Both the position numbers and the translations under genes were made by a program. From an archaeon (GTDB lineage: Archaea > Nanobdellota > Nanobdellia > Woesearchaeales > GW2011-AR9): 49,418 nt of DNA. Shown here in pieces: positions 7,890 to 16,899 of this stretch. Below the pieces are notes generated by a model. The model made no database searches and was not told where the DNA came from. It saw only the letters and a program-made list of their open reading frames with translations. The stretch covers positions 1 through 49,418 of the forward strand of contig JABHQR010000018.1 of the NCBI GenBank assembly GCA_018696395.1, given 5' to 3'. How positions within the stretch are numbered: position 1 is the first letter of the stretch; every line of letters starts with the position of its first letter.

Positions 7890-9035
7890 TCAATCTCTTT
7901 TCCGTATATAAAAAAATCCGCCAATAGTTGTGATTAAAATTAACATGATTGCGTAATCAGAGAATTCAGGGACAAGTGCTTGAATAGATCCAATATTAAT
8001 TGTCCTTGTTGCAAGAATTGTTTCAGCCCCAGTATTATTACTGGCTGCAGCAAAATATGTATAAGCACCTTCAGCTAACCCATTTGTTGCGTTCTCACTT
8101 TGATTTATGTAAAAAGACCATTGAGTGGAATTAATTTTGTTTAAATTGGAAACATAATGCTGATATACTTCATCAGCTGAAAGTGTTCGGTTCCAAACCC
8201 TTATTTCATCGAGAGTCCCATTAAAATAAAATAAATTATCATTAGCTCCCCCTCCGCCAATGAACAGTTCATCATCATTATTAGATCCACCTAAAACAAC
8301 ATTATGTACGTGCGTACTATCAAGCTGACCATTTACATAATAAACTACTTGTGAACCATCTGAAGTTACAGCCACATGATACCATATGTTTGTAGAAAAA
8401 TCAGTATTTGTAACTAATGCATGACCTTTTGCACTACCCCCATTATTATAATAAGCATATATCCTCAACTTAGGTTGTGAAAACCAACCCATATCCCATT
8501 CACCTATTGTTTCTGTACTATCAAACCTTTGTGAAAAAAGGTACCTATTTTGAGGATCATCATAGGGGGGAGTTAAATTAGCATATTGATCATAAGTTTT
8601 CATCCAAAACATCAATGTTCTTATTTCAGGTTTATAAGATGGCGTATAGAACATCCCACCCCCATTAAATTGATATGCTCCATTAAATTTTCCTGAATTT
8701 GTAAAGGTTGGTGAGGTGTTGTTAATTGTGATAGTGTGATTATATTCTGAGATATCAATTACAGCACCATTAGATTCACCCAAATCAGAAACATTATCAA
8801 AATTCATCATCAATACTAAAGAATCATTGAATATTGTAAAGTTTGTTCCATCCCAATTATATTTTAACTCTTGTAAATTGGATTCATTAACACTAATATT
8901 TATCCTAACAAAATCATTATCCAAAATAGATGCATTATCATTAGGAGTTGGAGAGATATAAGATAAACTTGAAGTTGCATAAACAGAACTTGTTAATAAA
9001 ATAAACAACAAAGGGATTATTAGTTTTTTCATCAT
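7890..9035 (-). CDS. LamG-domain surface protein with PEF-CTERM-like C-terminus
   Basis: A secreted protein. Residues 1-20 are a signal peptide (KKLIIPLLFILLTSSVYA), followed by a short Ig-like segment. Residues about 75-300 form a LamG/concanavalin-A-like jelly roll (MFWMKTYD, WYHVAVTSDGSQVVYYVNGQ, FNGTLDEIRVWNRTLSADEV). The C-terminus has VPEF, then a hydrophobic helix (YAIMLILITTIGGFFY), then IRKRD, the three-part layout of PEF-CTERM sorting signals recognised by archaeosortases. Many N-x-T/S sequons suggest N-glycosylation. No archaeosortase gene is in this window. Likely role: cell-surface glycan binding or adhesion. It is apparently monocistronic. Confidence 0.8.
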   Translation of the reverse strand: MMKKLIIPLLFILLTSSVYATSSLSYISPTPNDNASILDNDFVRINISVNESNLQELKYNWDGTNFTIFNDSLVLMMNFDNVSDLGESNGAVIDISEYNHTITINNTSPTFTNSGKFNGAYQFNGGGMFYTPSYKPEIRTLMFWMKTYDQYANLTPPYDDPQNRYLFSQRFDSTETIGEWDMGWFSQPKLRIYAYYNNGGSAKGHALVTNTDFSTNIWYHVAVTSDGSQVVYYVNGQLDSTHVHNVVLGGSNNDDELFIGGGGANDNLFYFNGTLDEIRVWNRTLSADEVYQHYVSNLNKINSTQWSFYINQSENATNGLAEGAYTYFAAASNNTGAETILATRTINIGSIQALVPEFSDYAIMLILITTIGGFFYIRKRD

Positions 9036-9445
9036 CTTTTATTAATAATATAATTAAATTGTTTATTAATCTTTTTACTGTTAGTGCCTTCTTTTACTAA
9101 AAGAAAACCACACAAAACATTGAGAGTCAGATCATTTTTTAAAAAGAGATATTTGAAAAGATCACAGAGGATTATTTCTTTGATAATTGAGGTTATACCC
9201 CCAAGAAAAAAATGAGATAATAACAAACATTAGTTTAATTTGAAAAATCATTGTTTATTAATATAGATTTTAAAAAAAGTTTTTGAGACTAGTTTAATTC
9301 CCAAATGAGTAAAGGTTTTCTTAAACGAAATGCAATAAAACTTGAGCAAAGCAAATTAAAAAACAATTAAATTAAAGCTACTAGTTTAATATTCACTTCT
9401 TTTTCCCAGTAAACTTATTAAAATAGCTTTGAAAATGAGATAAAT
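9036..9445. other. 410-bp intergenic region, no convincing gene
   Basis: Very AT-rich spacer between divergent genes. A 64-codon minus-strand frame next to the LamG gene has no recognisable domain or good start signal, and a 21-codon ATG frame at 9305-9370 is too short to support. The string TAGTTTAAT occurs three times (near 9230, 9290 and 9383), but the region is low complexity. The promoter of the 9446 gene must lie near 9412-9424 (cttattaaaatagc). Confidence 0.4.
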
Positions 9446-10279
9446 ATGGCTAATTTGCTTACACATGCATATTTTGCATTAAAATTAATGGAAAATCATG
9501 AACTCACAATTGATGAAGAGGATCATTTAATATTAGGTTGCATTTTACCAGATATAAGTTTAACTGGGTGGATTCATTATAGAAATACACACATTAAAGG
9601 TCAAGAGTTCTTTGAATATGTTCAGAATAGATTAAACAAATTTACTGCATTAGGGATTATTTTACATGGAGAAAGACCATTAGGTTTAGACCATTATTTT
9701 CATGGATGGCAAAATTTTATTGAAGAACATACATTTCAAGTTAAAAAAATTGCTGAAAGATATAAATCCAGTATTGGTAAAATTGATAAAATGACCATAC
9801 ACCATTTAATTGAATTTTCAGCAGATAATATTATCGCACAAAGAAACCCTTGGTTAGTCAAAAGAGTTACAACAGCACTAAGAAATTCGAGAATCCATCC
9901 ATCAGTTACAACATTCTCATCATTCCATAAACTTGATGAAAAACTAAATAGAAAGATATTTTCCATAGTTAGTAGTAAACATTTAAACAAATTTATTTCC
10001 AACTTTGATAATGTTGAAACAGTGTCACATAGTTGGATGCATTTAAGGTTTTTCATAAATTTAAGTGAAGGGAAAGCTTTACCAATTAGTAAAAAGATTA
10101 AAAAACTGACCCAATTTTCATTTTATAATTTAAAAAGAAAAATAAGTGATAAAAATTTAACATTACTTTTCAAAGAAATAAATTTTTATTTAGAAGATAA
10201 ATTAATAAACATATTAAAAAAAGCTGAAAAAGATATTATTCCCATAAAAAATGAATACTGTTCAAAAATTTATTGTTAA
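9446..10279 (+). CDS. Putative Zn-dependent phospholipase C-like/HD-type metalloprotein
   Basis: Opens with MANLLTHAYFALKLME, followed by LGCILPDI, WIHYRNTH, LHGERPLGLDHYFHGW and MTIHHLIEFSADNII. The spread of conserved-looking metal ligands (H7, D36, H44, H49, H74, D82, H83, H86, H119/120, E123, D127) in an all-helical 277-residue protein resembles the zinc-dependent phospholipase C-like families found in many archaea. The substrate is unknown. There is no signal peptide, so it is probably cytoplasmic. Its last 29 bases overlap the start of the pseudouridine synthase gene in another frame, implying coupled expression. Confidence 0.5.
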   Translation: MANLLTHAYFALKLMENHELTIDEEDHLILGCILPDISLTGWIHYRNTHIKGQEFFEYVQNRLNKFTALGIILHGERPLGLDHYFHGWQNFIEEHTFQVKKIAERYKSSIGKIDKMTIHHLIEFSADNIIAQRNPWLVKRVTTALRNSRIHPSVTTFSSFHKLDEKLNRKIFSIVSSKHLNKFISNFDNVETVSHSWMHLRFFINLSEGKALPISKKIKKLTQFSFYNLKRKISDKNLTLLFKEINFYLEDKLINILKKAEKDIIPIKNEYCSKIYC

Positions 10280-11198
10280 AGAAGCAGAAGGATTATTTGG
10301 AAAAGATCCAAACGAACGAACAGTTCAAGAATTGATCAATTCTGGAATTGTGAATATTGATAAACCTAAGGGGCCATCATCTCATCAAGTTTCTGATTAT
10401 GTACAAAAGATTTTAGGAATTAAAAAGGCAGGTCATTCTGGTACATTAGATCCAGCAGTAACTGGTGTCCAACCAATTGCATTAAGTGATGCAACCAGAA
10501 TCACACAATTTTTTTTAACCGCACCAAAAGAGTATGTAGGAATCATGCATTTACATCAAAAAATTAGTGTTGATAAGATTAAAGTAGTTATGGAAAAATT
10601 CACTGGAAAAATCACACAACTCCCACCAATTAAAAGTGCAGTTAAACGACAAGAAAGAGTAAGAGAGATTTATGAATTTGAAATTATTGAGATTGATGGC
10701 CAAGATGTTTTGTTCAGAGTTAAATGTCAAGCAGGTACATACATCAGAAAATTGTGCCATGATATTGGTAAAGAACTTGACATAGGTGCACATATGGCAG
10801 AACTAAGAAGAACTGCTGCAGGCCCACTTACTGAAAAAGATAATTTAATTACACTAAACGATTTAAAGGATGCTATTCATTATTGGAAAGAAAATGGAAA
10901 TGAAAAATATGTTAGATATTGTATCCAACCTATTGAAAATGTATTACACCACATTAGAAAAGTATGGGTTTTTGATTCTGCAATTGAAAGTTTGTCTAAT
11001 GGTAGAGATTTGGGAGTTCCTGGTGTTAGTATAATGGAAAATTTTCGAAAAGATGAATACATTGCTATAATGTCATTAAAAGGAGAACTTGTAGCAATAG
11101 GGGAATCTCAAATGTCTGCAGTAGAATGTAACATTAAGAAAAAAGGGTTAGCAGTTAAAGTTAAGAAAGTGTTTGTTAAATTGAATAAAAAGACATAA
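10251..11198 (+). CDS. cbf5: Archaeal Cbf5/TruB-type pseudouridine synthase
   Basis: Isomerises uridine to pseudouridine in tRNA (position 55) and, with Nop10, Gar1 and L7Ae, in rRNA guided by H/ACA RNAs. The catalytic block is GHSGTLDPAVTGV with nucleophile D67, preceded by GIVNIDKPKGPSSHQV. Later blocks are QLPPIKSAVKRQ, RVKCQAGTYIRKLCHDIG and AHMAELRRTAAGPL, followed by a C-terminal PUA domain (residues about 240-315). The length of 315 is slightly below typical archaeal Cbf5 (about 330). The ATG lies inside the upstream gene (29-bp overlap), so translation is probably coupled. Partner proteins are not in this window. Confidence 0.94.
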   Translation: MNTVQKFIVKEAEGLFGKDPNERTVQELINSGIVNIDKPKGPSSHQVSDYVQKILGIKKAGHSGTLDPAVTGVQPIALSDATRITQFFLTAPKEYVGIMHLHQKISVDKIKVVMEKFTGKITQLPPIKSAVKRQERVREIYEFEIIEIDGQDVLFRVKCQAGTYIRKLCHDIGKELDIGAHMAELRRTAAGPLTEKDNLITLNDLKDAIHYWKENGNEKYVRYCIQPIENVLHHIRKVWVFDSAIESLSNGRDLGVPGVSIMENFRKDEYIAIMSLKGELVAIGESQMSAVECNIKKKGLAVKVKKVFVKLNKKT

Positions 11199-11321
11199 AT
11201 CAATTTGTATTAAAATAACCCATACTTCAAAAAAACAGCTAATTTCTAAAAAGATTTAAATAACTAAATTTTATAATAAGTATAATTAATATAAAATAAT
11301 ATAAAATAATAATTTAATAAA

Positions 11322-13109
11322 ATGGTAAATCCCGGTGCTATTTTTAGCGATATATCTTATGCAATTTCTTCCAATGCAGGAAGTTTTGCTTATACGATAG
11401 GTGGAATTGCAATAATCATCCTAATATTCTATTTTTTATTCAAAGTTTTACCAAAGTACAATGAAGATAGTTATGAAAGAGACATTTATCGAGACAGTGA
11501 TAGAAACCATAGTGAATTTTGGGAAAGATATGAAGAGATTAGAGAAAATCAAAAAAGAAAAAAAGCTGAAGCTAAAGCTGCTGAAGAAGAAGCAAGAGAT
11601 AGAGAAGAGCATGAACTTGCGGAAGAAGAAGCTGAAGATGAAGGACATAAAGGTAAATCTAAATCCGATAAAAAAGCAGAAGACGTTCTAAAAGATGTTG
11701 AAGACACTGAACAAGATGCAGAAGATGCTGAACAAGATATCGCTAAAGAAGAACGTGAAGTAGTAGCGGCAACTGCAGCACTTGAAAATTCTAGTGAAGA
11801 TGTTATTGCTGAAATTGACAAGATGGCAGTAAATGAAGAAGTTGAACAAAAAGAGATTATAGAAATTGAAGCATTATCAAAAAGAATTAGGTCACTTAAT
11901 AAATTCAATAAAATTGATTCCACTACAGCAGATTATCTTAAACAATATTTTCAATCTCTTGACAAACATATAAAACAACAAATTGGAACTGAAGAAAAAA
12001 ATGAAGAAGGACACAAGAACCTTGTTTCTGAAACAAAAAAAACATTAAAAGAATTTAGAGGAGTTACTAAAGGATGCAGTAGTGAAATGGAAAAATTGAA
12101 TAAAAAGTCTAAAAATGAAAAGAAAAGTTTCCATAAAGAAATAAAAGATATTGAAAAATTAATTGAGCTTAAGTCTAAAGAATTAGAAAATCAAAAAAAG
12201 GAAGGGAAAAAAGGCAACCCCAATTTAATATTACAATTAGAAAGAGAGTTAGGGTTATTACATAAAAACACGAACAATTTTAAAGTTTTAAATTCAACAT
12301 TAGAAACTACATTAAATGATACTAAAAAAGAAATTGAAAAATTAAAAGAGATTATTAGGAGCGTGTTTAAGTTTTCTGGAAAATTATATAGATTTAATAG
12401 AAAGTTGAATGAAAAAGAAGAAGATGTAGGAAAAAGAATTTCTAAATTGAAAGATGCCCAAAATAAAATTTCTGATTCTATTAATCATTTTGAAGGAGAA
12501 AGAAATATTCATGGTACAGTAATTAAATTTTCTCAAGAAATTGAAGAGTACTTCTTGACATATAAAGAAGTTATCGAAGCAGACCTAGGATTTCAGAATA
12601 AAATTAAAGAACTGTTAGAAGATTACTATTTAACTATTAAAAAAATGAAAACTTACACTTTATTATTGATTAGTTTAGAAGATTCTGAAAAAGCAATTGA
12701 TGATGCAATGGGAGCAATAAATACTTTGATAGGAATTATGTTTAAAGAAGATGTTAGTGGTAGTTTACAGAAATTGAATAAAATAATAAAGGGGAATGAA
12801 GTATTATTAGATTATGAAAAAATGATGGACAAAAAATTAGCAGCATTAGAAGAAGAAAATGAACAACAGATTATGCAAGCTACTGAAAAAATCAAAATTA
12901 TAATTGGAAAAAGTGAAAAACTAATCTCAGAAAATAATAAGTTAGAAAAACAAGAACAACAACAATTAGGTAACACTATCGGAACAATGGTAAACAGAAA
13001 AGTTGCAATTGATGAAAAATATGGTTCCAAGGTTCAAACTTTTGAACAAAGTCTAAAGAAAAGAAATGAACAAGCAGCAGCTGCTTACAAACAAGCTTTA
13101 GCAGCTTAG
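11322..13109 (+). CDS. Membrane-anchored long coiled-coil protein
   Basis: Function not recognised. After a short N-terminus, one membrane helix (about residues 22-42, YTIGGIAIIILIFYFLFKVL) is followed by a Lys/Glu/Ala-rich segment (about 60-150) and then some 400 residues of charged heptad-like helix. Examples are KEIKDIEKLIELKSKELENQ and LETTLNDTKKEIEKLKEII. The tail is AAAAYKQALAA. The topology suggests the rod faces the cytoplasm, since the residues after the helix are basic then charged, but this is uncertain. A leader of about 60 bases with no G or C lies upstream. The small helical protein 36 bp downstream is probably its operon partner. A structural or chromosome/membrane-organising role is speculation. 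Confidence 0.65.
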   Translation: MVNPGAIFSDISYAISSNAGSFAYTIGGIAIIILIFYFLFKVLPKYNEDSYERDIYRDSDRNHSEFWERYEEIRENQKRKKAEAKAAEEEARDREEHELAEEEAEDEGHKGKSKSDKKAEDVLKDVEDTEQDAEDAEQDIAKEEREVVAATAALENSSEDVIAEIDKMAVNEEVEQKEIIEIEALSKRIRSLNKFNKIDSTTADYLKQYFQSLDKHIKQQIGTEEKNEEGHKNLVSETKKTLKEFRGVTKGCSSEMEKLNKKSKNEKKSFHKEIKDIEKLIELKSKELENQKKEGKKGNPNLILQLERELGLLHKNTNNFKVLNSTLETTLNDTKKEIEKLKEIIRSVFKFSGKLYRFNRKLNEKEEDVGKRISKLKDAQNKISDSINHFEGERNIHGTVIKFSQEIEEYFLTYKEVIEADLGFQNKIKELLEDYYLTIKKMKTYTLLLISLEDSEKAIDDAMGAINTLIGIMFKEDVSGSLQKLNKIIKGNEVLLDYEKMMDKKLAALEEENEQQIMQATEKIKIIIGKSEKLISENNKLEKQEQQQLGNTIGTMVNRKVAIDEKYGSKVQTFEQSLKKRNEQAAAAYKQALAA

Positions 13110-13145
13110 ATTATAAATTATGAAAAATCAAAAAGAGGTAATAGT

Positions 13146-13565
13146 ATGGCAAAAATAAAGATTAAAAATGGTCCATTTTATTTAGGACAAAAAGAAAAAG
13201 ATTTAACTCTTAAAGAAGCAATTTCAGCTTTAAATAACAAAGAGTTTGACAAGGCAATAGAGATTATTGATTTAAACTCGAATTTTCTTAGTGATGAATT
13301 CCATGATACAAGATCACTAATTGGTCAGATTAAACTTATAAGTGGCATTACTCAAAAACACCAAGCTTACTTAAAAATGGCTGAACATGAGATTAAAAGA
13401 GCCAAATCAAGATGGTTAAGTGGTTCCAAGGAAGAACATATAACAGTTGCAAAAAATTATTTAGAAGAAGCACAAAGATTGGCAAGTAGATGTAATGCAC
13501 AGATTAGGGGTGTTATGATAAGTTTTAAAAAACTCAAAGTTGATGCTTCAAAAGTAATCAAGTAA
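13146..13565 (+). CDS. Small all-helical hypothetical protein
   Basis: A 139-residue protein with no recognised family. After a short strand-like N-terminus it is predicted helical throughout (LKEAISALNNKEFDKAIEII, AYLKMAEHEIKRAKSRWL, AKNYLEEAQRLASRCNAQIR), which could be a three- or four-helix bundle or TPR-like fold. It lies 36 bp after the long coiled-coil gene, with AGAGGTAATAGT just before the ATG giving a Shine-Dalgarno match, so it is likely co-transcribed and may bind that protein. A T-tract follows the stop. Confidence 0.6.
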   Translation: MAKIKIKNGPFYLGQKEKDLTLKEAISALNNKEFDKAIEIIDLNSNFLSDEFHDTRSLIGQIKLISGITQKHQAYLKMAEHEIKRAKSRWLSGSKEEHITVAKNYLEEAQRLASRCNAQIRGVMISFKKLKVDASKVIK

Positions 13566-13600
13566 GAATTTTTTTATATTATCTTTTTAATCTAATTTTA
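13566..13600. terminator. T-rich terminator between convergent genes
   Basis: After the stop codon the plus strand has runs of T (gaattttttt, ctttttaat), the archaeal form of intrinsic termination. It sits in the 44-bp gap between the small helical protein and the convergent phosphoesterase. Confidence 0.4.
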
Positions 13601-13609
13601 ATAGGTTAA

Positions 13610-14206
13610 CTAAAACAGTTCTATTACCATACCTTCATAGCCAGGATTAACTAATTTAGTACCATCAATTTCATCAACTACACCAAAATTTTCATGGATA
13701 TGTCCAGCAATCACTAGTTTAGGTTTCATTCTTTCAATAAATTTTCGATAATCTTTATTACCAACGTAACGATCGTTAATCAAATCAAGTTTGGTTTTGT
13801 ATGGTGGGCCATGAGTCATAAAAATAATTTTCTTACCTTTATATTTACCATACCATTTTCGAGCAATTTCTCTAAAATCAGAGTCTGATGCTGCAAAACC
13901 ACCACCACCATAAGACAATATAATAAAATCGCCAATAATTAATGCTTTCTTGTTAACATCTTCACAATTAGAATAATCTTTTACAGTCTCTCGATAATTT
14001 TTACTTTCTTCATGATTTCCAGGGATTAAATAAACTGGCTTATTAATTGAGTTTAATCTTTTCAAAATAGCCCTCATATTAGCTTCAAAAGAAGTAAAAT
14101 CTCCCGCTATTAAAACAAACTGAATATCATCTTGCTTAGCTCTTTTTACGAGTTTTTTAAGAAGTCCAGTGTCACCATGTAAATCTGCAAAAGTTAGGAA
14201 TTTCAT
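13610..14206 (-). CDS. Metallophosphoesterase (calcineurin-like)
   Basis: A cytoplasmic phosphodiesterase/phosphatase with a two-metal site. All family blocks are visible: FADLHGD (D8, H10), IAGDFT (D36), PGNHEE (N64, H65), MTHGPPY (H132) and AGHIHENFG (H169, H171), ending with LVNPGY. At 198 residues it is a minimal member of the YfcE/MPP class. The substrate cannot be told from sequence. It is flanked by a convergent gene and by eS1 upstream on the same strand (68-bp gap). Confidence 0.9.
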   Translation of the reverse strand: MKFLTFADLHGDTGLLKKLVKRAKQDDIQFVLIAGDFTSFEANMRAILKRLNSINKPVYLIPGNHEESKNYRETVKDYSNCEDVNKKALIIGDFIILSYGGGGFAASDSDFREIARKWYGKYKGKKIIFMTHGPPYKTKLDLINDRYVGNKDYRKFIERMKPKLVIAGHIHENFGVVDEIDGTKLVNPGYEGMVIELF

Positions 14207-14274
14207 GTTTAAAATTTATTTTACTCATTATTTTTAAAATATATTTAAAAAAAAAAGAATTAATTAAAGGAAAA

Positions 14275-15084
14275 TTATTCTTCCTTATTTTCTTCAGTTT
14301 CTTTTTCAGTAGAATCTTCTTCAACTTTCACAGCAGGTTCAGTTTCTTCTTTAGTTGTTTCTTCTTCAACTACTGGTCCTTCACTTTTTTCTGACTGTTC
14401 AGTTTCTTCTGTTGCTACAACTACTTCTTCTGTGTTTTTTTCTTCAACTGCAGATTCTTCTGTTAACTTTTCACTTTTATCCATAACTAAAGTTTTGCCC
14501 TTACTATCAATTAACCTAACTGACCTAATTACAACTTCTTTTACAGGATAAATTTTGTTAAGTTTTTTCTTAATACCTAATTGAGTTCTAAGATTCACTA
14601 AACTGTTAATAAAATTTTCAAAATTAGTTGCTACCACTACTTCTTCTAACAAATCATTAATAGTGGTTCTGATTGTTGATCCAGTTGATCTTTTATTTCT
14701 GTTAAGAGTTACAATCAAAGTTTTAACTACCATTTGTTCGCCAGATTTGTTTGTAAATTTGAATACACTATCTAACCGAGATGTTCTTTTTCTAACAATT
14801 CTTTTGATATAAGTTGGAACAACTTCATAACCAACAGTACTAGTTTGAAGTGTTTGTCCTTTAGTATCTTTAATTTTTAAAGAAATGTGAATGTTTTGAT
14901 CTTTCATAGACCCAGTTAATGATTTTAAATTAACTTTCATTACTCGACCGATTGCTTGTTCAGATTTATCTAAATAAGTTTCCCCAATTTCTTTCATACC
15001 AAAAATTGTTGGTGAAACTACTTTAAACCATGTTTTTTTCTTAACTTTAATTTTACTTTGTTTTTTCTTATCCTTTTTTGCCAT
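14275..15084 (-). CDS. rps3ae: Ribosomal protein eS1 (S3Ae) with acidic C-terminal tail
   Basis: An archaeal/eukaryal small-subunit protein near the mRNA exit. The core (residues about 15-205) shows KKTWFKVVSPTIFGMKEIGE, GYEVVPTYIKRIVRKRTSRL, STIRTTINDLLEEVV and IYPVKEVVIRSVRLID. After the core comes a tail of about 60 residues dominated by Glu, Thr and Val, which is unusual because most archaeal eS1 proteins (about 200-220 residues) stop near here. The N-terminus is basic (MAKKDKKKQSKIKVKKK). GAGGT lies about 18 bases before the ATG. Paired with the Lys-rich tail on eL31, charged extensions seem to recur in this genome. Confidence 0.93.
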   Translation of the reverse strand: MAKKDKKKQSKIKVKKKTWFKVVSPTIFGMKEIGETYLDKSEQAIGRVMKVNLKSLTGSMKDQNIHISLKIKDTKGQTLQTSTVGYEVVPTYIKRIVRKRTSRLDSVFKFTNKSGEQMVVKTLIVTLNRNKRSTGSTIRTTINDLLEEVVVATNFENFINSLVNLRTQLGIKKKLNKIYPVKEVVIRSVRLIDSKGKTLVMDKSEKLTEESAVEEKNTEEVVVATEETEQSEKSEGPVVEEETTKEETEPAVKVEEDSTEKETEENKEE

Positions 15085-15319
15085 TTTTTACTAGTGGAAC
15101 CTCATTAATTTTCATTTAAATTAGTCTTTGAATCAGTTAGATACCCGATAATTGTTAATTTGAAGTTAATTTAGGGTATTTATTTAAAAAGGTTTTGGAT
15201 AAAGAATTGATATGTTGAAAACCAAACAAGATATTAGTTTATACTTAAGTTAAATTATTTCCAATAAATCAAATAATTAATAGAATAAAAGTAAGGAGTA
15301 TTAAAATTAGAAAAAATCA

Positions 15320-16585
15320 TTACAAGTATGGTTTAAATTCAATTAAATCTTCCCTATTTGGAACCAACCTTCTTAATTCTGGATGAAATATTTTTCCAGA
15401 ATTAATTATCAAACCATCAGTAGGAAGTTCTTTACTATATGCTAATGATTGAATTATTTCAACTAGTAAATCAGAAACCATATTAAAATATGCATATGAT
15501 GCTCTTTTAGCAGTACTAAGCCCACCAGGTATCATCCCAACAGTATTGTAAAGAACATGAGTGTTGGGTAATTTATCTAAAGGACAACTATTATCAAAAG
15601 TATGGTTCTCTGGACCAACCCAATAAAATTTATTTGGCTCACCCCACCTGGACTCAAACGTGTAACGTACCCCTCCTTGGATAGGATTACCTTCACAATC
15701 CTTAGTACTACTTAAATCAGGATCACAAGTAATATCTGCAAGAACTGCCCCCTCTTTAATATTTGTTAAAATTTCTTTAGTGATAATCCTAGAGTTCCCT
15801 GGTTTCCATTGTGTTGCATTAATTATCCCATCATAATTAGAGATTAATTCTAATAATTTTTGCGGATTATTTGTAACATCTTTGTATAATAAATCATAAC
15901 CAATCCCTGCTTGTTCTAATTCTTCCCTTGCACCCGTTGCAGCCCTACCATTTTCCCCACCAAAAATAGCAATCTTAAGTTTTTTTTCATCTGAACCAAT
16001 TTTTTCGTAAGCTTCATGCACCATATCTTCATCAGAACCTTCAACAGATGGGAAAAAATGAAAAGCTCCTTTTTTATCAGAATCCTTGCCAGGGGTTCTT
16101 ATTTGATAAGAAAGTTTTATTCCCTCCATTAATAATCTTGCTCCACCAACACCAGAATAATAACCTGTAGTTTCCCCCTCTCTTTTTTGAATTTTACAAG
16201 TTTCAGGCGAATAAGCAGTTACGTTCCCAGCATTAAGTAAAGCTCTTAACTGTTCAATACCTTGACCTTTTTCAACATGAGCATAGAATACATTAATCTT
16301 ACCAGAAGCAATACCATATTGGGGCCTTTGTTTAACATCAACTAAAATATCTGAGCGCTTTAACAAGTTTTCAAGATCAACAATTTCAGCACCAACTTCT
16401 TGGTAATTTTCATTTGAGTAACTAGCTCTCTTTCCAGCAGAGTCTTCTATAAGAAAATTTAATTTATAATTAGAAGAAAAATCTAATCGATCTAAAAGTT
16501 CATTGATACAAAAAGGAGGAAGAGAAACCCTATTATCACCTTTTTTTAGAGTTAACGGAACACCAACATTAATAATATTTTTCAC
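15320..16585 (-). CDS. Saccharopine dehydrogenase-like NAD(P) oxidoreductase (AlaDH/PNT superfamily), copy 1
   Basis: A member of the alanine dehydrogenase/transhydrogenase/saccharopine dehydrogenase superfamily, 421 residues. The N-terminal catalytic domain has NVGVPLTLKKGDNRVSLPP, DVKQRP (K86) and FYAHVEKGQG (H104), corresponding to the Lys/His pair of saccharopine dehydrogenase (Lys1). The nucleotide-binding loop GGENGRAATGA (210-220) resembles the Lys1 pattern G-x-x-GR-x3-GA. A later block ADITCDP...GGVRYTFESRW matches the VDISCD...T region. Family members form or split secondary-amine conjugates of amino acids and 2-oxoacids; the substrate here is unknown. It is divergent from the C39-like gene, and a second, different homologue lies 3.3 kb away, around a ligase and an amidotransferase. 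Confidence 0.75.
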   Translation of the reverse strand: MKNIINVGVPLTLKKGDNRVSLPPFCINELLDRLDFSSNYKLNFLIEDSAGKRASYSNENYQEVGAEIVDLENLLKRSDILVDVKQRPQYGIASGKINVFYAHVEKGQGIEQLRALLNAGNVTAYSPETCKIQKREGETTGYYSGVGGARLLMEGIKLSYQIRTPGKDSDKKGAFHFFPSVEGSDEDMVHEAYEKIGSDEKKLKIAIFGGENGRAATGAREELEQAGIGYDLLYKDVTNNPQKLLELISNYDGIINATQWKPGNSRIITKEILTNIKEGAVLADITCDPDLSSTKDCEGNPIQGGVRYTFESRWGEPNKFYWVGPENHTFDNSCPLDKLPNTHVLYNTVGMIPGGLSTAKRASYAYFNMVSDLLVEIIQSLAYSKELPTDGLIINSGKIFHPELRRLVPNREDLIEFKPYL

Positions 16586-16899
16586 AAGACAATTAATTCT
16601 AAATAGACTTATATTTATTTCGCTTCTTGAAACATTAAAAGAAAAAGATAGTTTAATTAACTAAATTAAGAACATTATTAAATGTTAAATTGAGTTTAAG
16701 AAGATAATTTCAGAGTATGGAAATAAATAAATAGTTAATATATTGTTTTTTATTCAATGATAAGGAGAAACATACCTTTGAAGAGAGTATGCCTTTATTA
16801 AGTTATGACACAAACCAACCAAAGCCGGATTAATTTTACTAAAGAATTTGACAATTTAACAAAAGACTTATAATTATAAAAAATAACATTTTAATTAAA
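16586..16899. other. 314-bp divergent intergenic region
   Basis: This carries the promoters of the dehydrogenase (minus) and of the C39-like gene (plus; ttataattataaaa at 16870-16883, about 24 bases before the ATG). A slightly more GC-containing stretch at 16755-16835 (gataaggagaaacatacctt...aaagccgg) stands out from its surroundings, but I could not fold it into a convincing RNA or find an ORF. Confidence 0.35.

Noticed and set aside
9032-9226. 64-codon minus-strand frame beside the LamG gene
   Set aside because: No recognisable domain, low-complexity composition, no ribosome site or promoter spacing; it overlaps the LamG gene start region.
9305-9370. 21-codon ATG frame
   Set aside because: Too short, with no supporting signal; expected by chance in AT-rich DNA.
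11549-11923. Ser-rich minus-strand frame of 124 codons
   Set aside because: It is the antisense of the Glu/Ala/Lys-rich part of the coiled-coil gene; the codon pattern of the plus strand explains it. The same applies to the frames antisense to 27782-29383.
16755-16840. Possible small RNA (C/D-like or hairpin)
   Set aside because: ATGATAA and TGA-like strings are present, but no proper C/D or H/ACA box set and only a weak AAGG/CCTT stem; not supportable.
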